NCBI GenBank assembly: GCA_036658435.1
Contig: JAVXEO010000095.1
Span: 1 to 5,224 of the forward strand
DNA from: DIGJ01 sp036658435
GTDB lineage: Bacteria; Bacillota; Clostridia; Lachnospirales; Lachnospiraceae
Length of the DNA: 5,224 nt
Reading direction: 5' to 3'
Notes under the pieces: model-generated
The model's database searches: none
What the model was told of the DNA's origin: nothing
The model's input: the letters and a program-made list of their open reading frames with translations, nothing else
In this document: positions 1 through 5,224 of the stretch, one piece after another
How the letters are laid out: each line of letters starts with the position of its first letter
Position numbering within the stretch: the stretch's first letter is position 1
Translations under genes and position numbers: made by a program

Positions 1-2
1 CT

Positions 3-3000
3 CTAATAAATTCCACCACTTCGATAGTCTTTTGCCACACTCTTATTGGGATCGGCATAGTACATAACGTAATCCCCATATTGAAAATCAAAGGTGTTTC
101 CTTTAAAATCTCTTTTCTTCCGGATACCTCCCTCCATCTGCCACATGTTACAATATCCACCATTTAAAGCATTTTCCTGATTTATGTAACTTAGATAGGG
201 TTCTCCGTCTTTTATCGCCTCTATTTCAAAATTAAGAATAATATAGCCCTTTTTCAACCAGAAGCTTTCCGTAAAGTTAAGGCCTCCATGGTTCACTCCA
301 TACCGATCCAGGTCAAATCCTTTGGGACATACATAAAGTTTCGTCGGCAGATAAAATTCACCAAACCAGGTTTGTACGGATTTCCTTTGTCTTTCTATAA
401 GATTTGAGTCCGCTTCTGTCACTTGTGGATTGAAATGATTGGTTCCGGATTGAAGCATCAGGGAACCATTAAGATTTATATTTCCAAAATTCCAGGTGGT
501 CCTTGACTCTTTTATAACCGCTGTGCCGCCCCGAACTCCAAGGTAGGGATCGTCCCGATCTATGGAGTGTGTATTTTTTTTATCTTCTTTACTTCCTATT
601 TTTACAAGAGCATGTTTTTTTCTATCCGATTCAAACCATTCGGTATAATATAAGTCCACTTCCCTCCGATGTTTTCCATTGGGTTCCACGTAGAAAAACC
701 GGGGATGAATATGAATAGCATCTTCTTTTCCATCAAATTCGCCCATAGTTCTAACGGAAAAGCGGTTATAGTACCCCGTTTTAATGGTTCCCAGGTGACC
801 ATAATGGGGATGGCTTCCGTTAACTAATGGCAGGGTAAATTTCCCATCTCTTGGGGCTCCGGCGTAATCAAATGCCCCGTTTCCATTCCGGTCTTTTATT
901 CCGGTGGTATAGTTAAAGTTTGTGAAATTCAGGGAATCCGCTTTCCGAAATACCGTTCTCCAAATGGGATAGTCTGAAATATCGTATAGGTTAAATCCAA
1001 ATAGTCTGCCACTTACCTGTACGTCTATGGTATCCACTGCCACATAATTTTCATAATCCAAATTAGCAAGCTCTTCGGTCTTCCAAAGTTCTCCCTTTCC
1101 ATGGCAGTTAATGCTTCGGCTTCTAAATTCCACCGTATAGCTGCCTTCCTTCACCCAGACAGGAAGATAGAAACGAGTAGCTTCCTGCATTAAGGAAATC
1201 CAGGTGCCTGCCTTCCTATACGTTCCGTTCCCATAACTGTCAAAGGGAAACCGCACTTCTCTCTGGGCAATAAATTTTTTATAGTCTCTGGTTTGGTATC
1301 CTTTTAGATTTCCATCATGGGAACCTTCTGTGGGAAGATACACATTGAAATAGGTATCCAATACCAATCCCGCCACGGATTTATCCGGCGTCATCCTTTG
1401 GTTGAACTTTTTGGTATCTTCAATTTTTGCATCACAGATCGTCGGGGTATGTATCAACGTACTATTTATATTTTCTACATCAAATTCTATTGCGTTTCCT
1501 TCTGCCTCGTTCCCATGGTGGCAGATACGCACGTAGCGTACCAGGGCATTACTGTCACGAATTCCGTTTCTTTTATTTTCATCAATAAGAAGCCCTGTCC
1601 GGTAGAGGGTATTGTCCGTAATCGGAGAAGCTGCCGGAATTTGATCTGGGCTCTTTGTTCCCGTTTCTCTCCATTCTCCATTCATAATACAGATGCCATT
1701 AAAATACAGGGCATCGTTCCGGACTTCTATTTCCTCCACAACTTTCCCTCCGGATACCGGTTCCACAAGATTCTTCCTGTAAACCTGATAGGATATCTGG
1801 GGAATGCAGTAATGGTCTCCTGGTTCCAGAGTAATGCTTCCGGAAGGGAGACTTCCATTCTCCACCGTGGCAGAGGACAGAGCATATACATTCAAGTCTA
1901 TGATTTTCCAATAGGAAAACAGTCTGGGTACGTCAATTATTTTGTCTTTGGATTGTTTCTGCTTATAATATTTTACCCCATGATACTGGCGAAAAGTGTA
2001 CTGTGTGAGATATTCGCTAGTTTTGATGTTCACATACTGGTATTCACTAGAGGGTATGGCTTCTTCCGAATTATAAATTTCATTTCCTCTGGTGTTGGAC
2101 TGAATCACACAGAACGTATAGGGGGTAATCATCTCTTGGGTGTAGTCATTTTCACCGCTGTCTCCATCCGGAGTAATGGAAGGTGGGGGATTTTTTTTGA
2201 AATTTTTATATACACATACAATCTCGATTCCCTCCCCTACCACTTCAAATCGCCGGTTTCTTACTGCCTGCAGGCTTATTTTATAGCTTTCAAAATCCTT
2301 GAGTGGATGAAAGCCGGTCTTTACTTTATTTCCCATGGTACGATAGGTTCCATTGCTATGTGCCACCTTAGAATCCGCCAGTTTTGACCAGTGTGTCTGG
2401 AAAAGCCAGAGCTTTTTTCCGGATATGGGTGAGGTGTAACTTCCCTCTATCTTTGATGTCGTTGTGGAATAAAAACTTCGTTTTTTATAGTAGCCGATTA
2501 ACTTTGTCTTATCCGTCGTGTATCCCTTCTTGTTACTCCACCGCATGGTTGTCAAATAAACCGGTTTGGGATGTGGCGCATAACGAAGGGATATGTCAAA
2601 ACGGTCTTCAAAGTCTCTCGGATTTCTCCATCTCTCTGCCGTTTTTATAGAATTCAGGGTACTTCGATGAGATCCCCAGGCTCTTCCGCCGTGGTATACT
2701 TGAAAGATGCCATTAAGATATACGTTACCTCCATTTTCTTCAAGAGTCTGGGCATTCACTTTGGCAGCATCAAACTGCTTTTCTACGGTAGACTCTGGGA
2801 ACGTAAAGATAGTTTTAACCTCCCCGTTTCCTACTGATTTCGATTGTTTTTCACCGTCCTTCAGCAGGAATCTTCCCTTGGGTGCCCCATTGGGTTCTCC
2901 ATAAGTTTTTTTATTCTTTACCGTAAATCCTTCCGTTCCCCATGTTATCCCTGTGGTAGCTGCCGTGTCTGTCGTCCTATATGTAATAACTCCTTCTTTC

Positions 3001-3083
3001 ATTTCTGCTTTGTTTTGATCCTCCGCCCTTGCACCTTTGGAGAATAGTGCAAGGGAAACGAACAATGCCATGGAAATTTTCAT
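3..3083 (-). CDS. Large secreted protein, DUF5704-like, function unknown
   Basis: Complete 1026-residue protein, ATG start and TAG stop. Residues 1-20 form a short signal peptide (MK, a hydrophobic core, then an A-R-A cleavage site), so the product is probably exported. No sorting signal or C-terminal membrane segment is visible. The N-terminal block (about 32-180) contains YLNGIFQVY and a DFEDRFDI stretch ending in VYLTTMRW. A Pro/Asp-rich linker lies at about 297-313. The middle (about 560-700) has FPFDSYGNGTYRKAGTWIS and FYLPVWVKEGSYTVEFR. The C-terminal part has YDISDYPIW (700-708) and YLSYINQENALNGGYCNMW (963-981), and the protein ends in GGIY. From memory these blocks match clostridial proteins annotated DUF5704; that is recollection, not a search. 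D731-x-N733-x-N735-G-x-x-D739 looks like a calcium-binding loop. The mature part has nine Cys. An AGGTGAT ribosome site lies rather far (12 nt) from the ATG. The gene is 35 bp after the 455-aa gene, so probably co-transcribed. Gene call is strong; the function is unknown. Confidence 0.93.
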   Translation of the reverse strand: MKISMALFVSLALFSKGARAEDQNKAEMKEGVITYRTTDTAATTGITWGTEGFTVKNKKTYGEPNGAPKGRFLLKDGEKQSKSVGNGEVKTIFTFPESTVEKQFDAAKVNAQTLEENGGNVYLNGIFQVYHGGRAWGSHRSTLNSIKTAERWRNPRDFEDRFDISLRYAPHPKPVYLTTMRWSNKKGYTTDKTKLIGYYKKRSFYSTTTSKIEGSYTSPISGKKLWLFQTHWSKLADSKVAHSNGTYRTMGNKVKTGFHPLKDFESYKISLQAVRNRRFEVVGEGIEIVCVYKNFKKNPPPSITPDGDSGENDYTQEMITPYTFCVIQSNTRGNEIYNSEEAIPSSEYQYVNIKTSEYLTQYTFRQYHGVKYYKQKQSKDKIIDVPRLFSYWKIIDLNVYALSSATVENGSLPSGSITLEPGDHYCIPQISYQVYRKNLVEPVSGGKVVEEIEVRNDALYFNGICIMNGEWRETGTKSPDQIPAASPITDNTLYRTGLLIDENKRNGIRDSNALVRYVRICHHGNEAEGNAIEFDVENINSTLIHTPTICDAKIEDTKKFNQRMTPDKSVAGLVLDTYFNVYLPTEGSHDGNLKGYQTRDYKKFIAQREVRFPFDSYGNGTYRKAGTWISLMQEATRFYLPVWVKEGSYTVEFRSRSINCHGKGELWKTEELANLDYENYVAVDTIDVQVSGRLFGFNLYDISDYPIWRTVFRKADSLNFTNFNYTTGIKDRNGNGAFDYAGAPRDGKFTLPLVNGSHPHYGHLGTIKTGYYNRFSVRTMGEFDGKEDAIHIHPRFFYVEPNGKHRREVDLYYTEWFESDRKKHALVKIGSKEDKKNTHSIDRDDPYLGVRGGTAVIKESRTTWNFGNINLNGSLMLQSGTNHFNPQVTEADSNLIERQRKSVQTWFGEFYLPTKLYVCPKGFDLDRYGVNHGGLNFTESFWLKKGYIILNFEIEAIKDGEPYLSYINQENALNGGYCNMWQMEGGIRKKRDFKGNTFDFQYGDYVMYYADPNKSVAKDYRSGGIY

Positions 3084-3118
3084 TTGTATTTTTTTATCAC
3101 CTATTATTTTTCTTCTTT

Positions 3119-4486
3119 TTATGGTCTTTTTTCATCTCCCACTGTACCCAAATAATCGCTTGTGACTGCAAAGGTTTCCCCTCCATCTCCTCCTGCAGTT
3201 CCTCCAATAGCTACCTCAAAATTTCCTTCATACCAGGCTCCCTTTTTCAGGTCTGGCAAATACATATAATCCATCTCAGAATAAACAAGTTCTGCCTGTT
3301 TTCTTGAATCTCCATTATAAACCTGATCCGCTGTTATCTTAAATTTAATATGACAGCGAACATAAAAATCACCCAGATCTTCATACATTGTAGAGGGTTC
3401 TATAACAATCTGTGCTGTCTTTACAATAACATGATTCTTTTTTGCTTTATTAACATATTCTTTTATGGCATCACTCTTTCGTTTATTCATATAAGCAGAC
3501 TCCTTCCCCGGATAGATATAATAAGTATTATGGAGCTTGCTGATCCATTCATTGTTCACGGTACGGTAGTCAAAGTTCAACCGGCATTCCAGATTTGTTT
3601 TTAATTTTTCCAACCACTCATCACCGTATTCATTGTACATATCTTTAAATTTTAATGTCAGGTATCCGGTATTATAGGTATTTTTATCTTTAAATATGTC
3701 CTTTGGATAGGCATAGTGCTTAAAGCGAACCGGCTTATACGAGTACGTGATATACTGTAATCCAAATTTTTTTTCATAAAATTTATTTGGGAAACTGGCA
3801 AGAATGTAAGTAAAGTACTTATAATTCTTTGGAAGGTTGGTTGTACGGATGACCTGGCCATCTGGGCTTAGCTTGATTCTCTGGGTCTTATCTTTTATCC
3901 GGGCAATCAGTTTGTCCACCTGGGTTCTTGTTAGAGGTGCGTTGGCCTGTAGCTTTCTTGCCTGGCTGTATAAGCCCATGGAGTCCCCAGCAATGATTCC
4001 CTTTACAAAGCAGAGTCTGGCTGCTTTTCTTTCCTCTGGGTTTAATTCTCCCAACCCAGACAATCTTTGCTTTTTCTTTACCTGATTGTACCGTTCTTTA
4101 TCATAGGCATCTCCATTTAACCGAATGTCTGCCCGGTTTGCAAGCACAACGGCTTCTTTCCATGTTACCTTTTTGTTTACATCAAACTCCTTTTCCTTCA
4201 TCAGGCTTTCTTTCGTTTCTATGGTTTCTTCCGTTTCTGTGACTTCTTCCGTTTCTGTGGCTTCTTCTGTTTCTGTGGCTCCTTCTGTTTCTGTGACTTC
4301 TTCCGTTTCTGTGGCTTTTTTCGTTTCTGTGGCTTCTTCCAGTTCTTTCACAAATTCTTGAAGAATGACCGGCTCCATAGAGGCGGCACCGGCTGATATA
4401 GGCGGTATTCCCTCTAATAATATAGCTGCAACGATTGCTATCCCTCCTATGATTTCTGCCATAAATCTCACTCTTTTTTCCCTCAT
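3119..4486 (-). CDS. Exported Glu/Thr-repeat protein with SLH-like segment, function unknown
   Basis: 455-residue protein starting at the ATG at 4486, which has AAAGGGGG 10 nt upstream. A TTG 13 codons further upstream is in frame, but starting there would put charged residues before the signal. Residues 1-36 are a signal peptide: basic MREKRVR, a hydrophobic core to about residue 30, then a likely A-G-A cleavage site at 32-34. Residues 52-93 are seven tandem acidic hexapeptides of the ATETEE type. Residues about 105-198 look like a diverged S-layer homology domain: VTWKEAVVLANRAD at the start, then VKGIIAGDSMGLY (161-173) and NAPLTRTQVDKLIARI (182-197), which parallels the usual 'GII.G...G.F.PN..ITR.E.A..L.R' pattern. 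The rest (about 207-455) is unrecognised, with blocks SPDGQVIRTTNLPKNYKYF and VIEPSTMYEDLGDFYVRC. It is probably held at or near the cell wall (inferred). It is first in an operon with the 1026-aa secreted protein. The gene is near certain; the SLH resemblance is moderate and the role unknown. Confidence 0.92.
   Translation of the reverse strand: MREKRVRFMAEIIGGIAIVAAILLEGIPPISAGAASMEPVILQEFVKELEEATETKKATETEEVTETEGATETEEATETEEVTETEETIETKESLMKEKEFDVNKKVTWKEAVVLANRADIRLNGDAYDKERYNQVKKKQRLSGLGELNPEERKAARLCFVKGIIAGDSMGLYSQARKLQANAPLTRTQVDKLIARIKDKTQRIKLSPDGQVIRTTNLPKNYKYFTYILASFPNKFYEKKFGLQYITYSYKPVRFKHYAYPKDIFKDKNTYNTGYLTLKFKDMYNEYGDEWLEKLKTNLECRLNFDYRTVNNEWISKLHNTYYIYPGKESAYMNKRKSDAIKEYVNKAKKNHVIVKTAQIVIEPSTMYEDLGDFYVRCHIKFKITADQVYNGDSRKQAELVYSEMDYMYLPDLKKGAWYEGNFEVAIGGTAGGDGGETFAVTSDYLGTVGDEKRP
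4208..4333 (-). repeat. Seven tandem 18-bp in-frame repeats (ATETEE-type hexapeptides)
   Basis: In coding order the units encode ATETKK, ATETEE, VTETEG, ATETEE, ATETEE, VTETEE and TIETKE (residues 52-93 of the 455-aa protein). At DNA level the typical unit is GCCACAGAAACGGAAGAA. Units 2 and 5 are identical, and most differences are single bases, so synonymous positions are conserved too. That points to recent duplication, not just selection for composition. An eighth, degenerate unit at 4334-4351 (VKELEE, 14 of 18 bases matching the VTETEE unit) directly precedes the array. Because the unit is 18 bp, gain or loss of copies would change the stalk length by six residues without shifting the frame. 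The peptide is strongly acidic and probably an extended spacer between the signal peptide and the SLH-like part. Confidence 0.95.
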
Positions 4487-4496
4487 ATCTTTATTT

Positions 4497-4504
4497 CCCC
4501 CTTT
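4497..4504 (-). promoter_or_regulatory. Shine-Dalgarno site of the 455-aa gene
   Basis: AAAGGGGG ends 10 nt before the ATG at 4486. It decides the start in favour of MREKRVRF over the in-frame upstream TTG. The site lies only 8 nt after the stop codon of the 7-codon leader ORF, so translation of the two could be coupled. Confidence 0.75.
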
Positions 4505-4511
4505 AATAGAT

Positions 4512-4535
4512 TTACCGCCGCACAAGATAGGGCAT
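4512..4535 (-). CDS. Possible 7-codon leader ORF (MPYLVRR)
   Basis: An ATG at 4535 is followed by six sense codons and TAA, encoding MPYLVRR. It is preceded by AAGGGGGG (4543-4550) with a 7-nt spacing, a Shine-Dalgarno site at least as good as that of the structural gene. Its stop lies 25 nt before the ATG of the 455-aa gene, and it is in a different frame from that gene. It lies downstream of both candidate promoters. A short translated leader could couple translation or act in attenuation, but nothing in the peptide names a regulatory signal such as a run of one amino acid. A chance ATG near a G-rich segment is the main alternative. Confidence 0.35.
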   Translation of the reverse strand: MPYLVRR

Positions 4536-4571
4536 GGAAGTTCCCCCCTTCATCTGCGGTCAAATAATGAC

Positions 4572-4618
4572 ACTATAATCCGATTCGCTTATCTTGTCAT
4601 AAAAAAAATATATTTTTT
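4572..4618 (-). promoter_or_regulatory. Candidate promoter P2 with UP-like A/T block
   Basis: On the minus strand, ATGACA (4600-4595) and TATAGT (4577-4572) are separated by 17 bp; each matches the sigma-A consensus in five of six bases. Immediately upstream, 4618-4603 is the perfect 16-bp palindrome AAAAAATATATTTTTT, inside a block that is A/T only from 4601 to 4618. This is where an UP element would contact the RNA polymerase alpha subunits. The predicted transcript starts near 4565-4568, giving a leader of about 80 nt that contains the 7-codon ORF. It would drive the two exported-protein genes. Confidence 0.6.
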
Positions 4619-4659
4619 GCAAAGCTGTTTTACAATATAAACATATTTAATTTGTATAT

Positions 4660-4983
4660 TTATAATAATACATTCTTGCTCTTTTTGTCAAGCCCCTTTT
4701 CATCTTGAGTTTCCGTAGTTTTATCCACAGAACCCCGATTTATTACCTTTGTTATAAACAACTTTAAAAAAATGCCCTTTTTAAATCTTCCTTGCAAGTT
4801 TATAAATTCATCATCCCACGACGCAGGTAACATATATACACCACGAGTTGTTTTTTCAAGTTTTCCGTTGTCACAAAGATATTTCAAAACACCCGCACTC
4901 AAATTCTTTTCTTTTACCATAGATGCGGTAACAATACCTTTATTTTGAATAGCCAACTCTAAAATCATTTCAGATTGCTTCAT
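4660..4983 (-). pseudogene. Truncated AbiEi-type antitoxin (N-terminal wHTH only), orphan
   Basis: The reading frame encodes 107 residues from the ATG at 4983, chosen because GGAGGTGA lies just upstream; a longer in-frame start 15 codons earlier has no ribosome site. Residues about 1-72 read like the N-terminal domain of type IV toxin-antitoxin AbiEi proteins: a short helix (MILELAIQNKG), the helix-turn-helix (IVTASMVKEKNLSAGVLKYL), then the wing GKLEKTTRGVYMLP and the block DDEFINLQGRFKKGIF. Family members normally continue with a Ser-His/Thr-Ala-Leu-Tyr-type stretch and reach roughly 200 residues. Here, after GIF at a run of seven T (4766-4772), 35 unrelated polar residues follow and the ORF stops. 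No other frame beyond the junction resembles AbiEi, so this looks like a deletion or replacement, not a single frameshift. No AbiEii toxin gene follows. In intact systems the wHTH represses its own promoter and the C-terminal domain neutralises the toxin. This remnant could at most still bind DNA (inferred). Confidence 0.72.
4662..4691 (-). promoter_or_regulatory. Candidate promoter P1 for the two-gene operon
   Basis: A perfect -35 TTGACA (4691-4686) and a -10 TATTAT (4667-4662) are 18 bp apart on the minus strand. A second TATTAT overlaps three bases upstream with 15-bp spacing, which fits sigma-A less well. The predicted start is near 4655. The promoter lies inside the tail of the abiEi remnant, and its -10 touches that ORF's stop codon. 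This fits the view that the remnant's last codons are regulatory DNA of the next operon and not conserved coding sequence. Confidence 0.6.
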
Positions 4984-4987
4984 ACTA

Positions 4988-4995
4988 TCACCTCC
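4988..4995 (-). promoter_or_regulatory. Shine-Dalgarno site of the abiEi remnant
   Basis: GGAGGTGA with GGAGG ending 7 nt before the ATG at 4983. It fixes the start at MKQSEM and shows that the initiation region of the broken gene is intact. I found no convincing sigma-A promoter between this site and the inverted repeat at 5075-5134; the best -10-like hexamer, TATAAA, has only a poor -35. Confidence 0.8.
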
Positions 4996-5074
4996 GTTAA
5001 ATTGACTTTTATAGTAATATATCAACAATCTTACAGATTTAGCATACGTTTATGAAATTTTTAATTTTTGCTTT

Positions 5075-5134
5075 ACTGAATACAGAAAAATAGCTACCAA
5101 AATAAATTTCAGTAGCTATTTCTTCGTATTCAGT
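5075..5134 (-). terminator. Imperfect 23-bp inverted repeat, probable Rho-independent terminator
   Basis: The arms at 5075-5097 and 5112-5134 match in 20 of 23 positions (outer ACTGAATAC/GTATTCAGT, inner AAATAGCTAC/GTAGCTATTT) around a 14-nt A/T-rich loop. Read on the minus strand, the inner hairpin ends in GGTAGCTATTTTTCTG, whose run of five T (5090-5086) fits a terminator. The repeat overlaps the TGA stop of the gene entering from the right, the usual place for one. The outer arms extend past the T-run, which is not typical, so an attenuator or a small inverted-repeat element is possible. Confidence 0.55.
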
Positions 5135-5224
5135 TTGCGTTAATTAGTTTTCCCTTGTGACACAGTCGCTTAGAAACGGGAGAGGCTTTTTCTTGTGCTA
5201 TTTCTGCATATGGTTTATGATTTT
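5130..5224 (-). CDS. C-terminal end of an unidentified gene (partial)
   Basis: From the right edge an open frame runs 30 codons to a TGA at 5132-5130, reading NHKPYAEIAQEKASP then VSKRLCHKGKLINAN. The other two minus-strand frames hit stops within the first nine codons. The composition is protein-like, and the stop sits at the start of the terminator-like inverted repeat, which supports a real gene end. The segment S-K-R-L-C-H-K-G-K-L-I-N-A resembles the recognition helix of small excisionase/MerR-like DNA-binding proteins (pattern 'V..LC..GRI.GA'). In those proteins a 'K.G..W.IP' wing would follow, and here the protein ends instead. The rest of the gene lies outside the window, so the family is a guess. 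Thirty open codons could also arise by chance. Confidence 0.4.
   Translation of the reverse strand, partial: NHKPYAEIAQEKASPVSKRLCHKGKLINAN

Noticed and set aside
1317..2387. Long 356-codon open frame on the plus strand
   Set aside because: It lies wholly antisense to the 1026-aa gene, has no domain-like sequence or signal, and its Cys/Phe/Ile-rich make-up is what the reverse of this coding sequence would give.
4208..4333. Short repeats as a possible CRISPR array
   Set aside because: The units are contiguous with no unique spacers and are in frame with a protein.
4125..4361. Plus-strand frame with SVSV/TSSVSVAS repeats
   Set aside because: It is the antisense reading of the 18-bp repeat array in the 455-aa gene.
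4487..4655. Riboswitch in the operon leader
   Set aside because: Some hairpin potential is visible but no conserved core of a known riboswitch class could be recognised.
4660..4770. Simple frameshift explaining the loss of the AbiEi C-terminus
   Set aside because: The other two frames after the junction hit stops and show no AbiEi-like residues, so one or two bases would not restore the gene.
5075..5134. Inverted repeat as a MITE or insertion-sequence end
   Set aside because: No flanking target-site duplication or transposase was found, and its place right after a stop codon with a T-run on the minus strand fits a terminator better.

Overview
The window looks like chromosomal DNA of a low-to-moderate GC Firmicute, most likely a gut-type Clostridia such as a Lachnospiraceae member. 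The support is AT-rich intergenic DNA, strong purine-rich Shine-Dalgarno sites, Lys/Tyr/Asn-rich secreted proteins and an AbiEi-type antitoxin remnant. The assignment is by style only, because there is no marker gene. All supported genes lie on the minus strand, so transcription runs from right to left.

Right edge (5224 to about 4984): the last 30 codons of a gene that starts outside the window are followed at once by a long imperfect inverted repeat that probably acts as its terminator. A broken abiEi-like gene comes next (4983-4660). Its N-terminal winged-helix part is intact, with a strong ribosome binding site. The antitoxin half is replaced by 35 unrelated residues, and no AbiEii toxin gene follows.

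Centre (about 4691-4487): a regulatory stretch holds two candidate sigma-A-type promoters in tandem. The first lies inside the tail of the abiEi remnant. The second has an A/T-only block just upstream of its -35. A leader follows with a 7-codon mini-ORF that has its own strong Shine-Dalgarno site.

Main content: this leader drives an apparent two-gene operon of exported proteins. The first (4486-3119, 455 aa) has a signal peptide, a Glu/Thr-rich tandem hexapeptide stalk, a diverged SLH-like segment and an uncharacterised C-terminal region. The second (3083-3, 1026 aa) has a signal peptide and a large, apparently beta-rich extracellular body resembling the DUF5704 family. They are 35 bp apart with no terminator between them. 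The inferred role is a cell-envelope pair, with the smaller protein possibly wall- or membrane-associated and the larger its secreted partner. No enzymatic motif was found in either, so their biochemical role is unknown.
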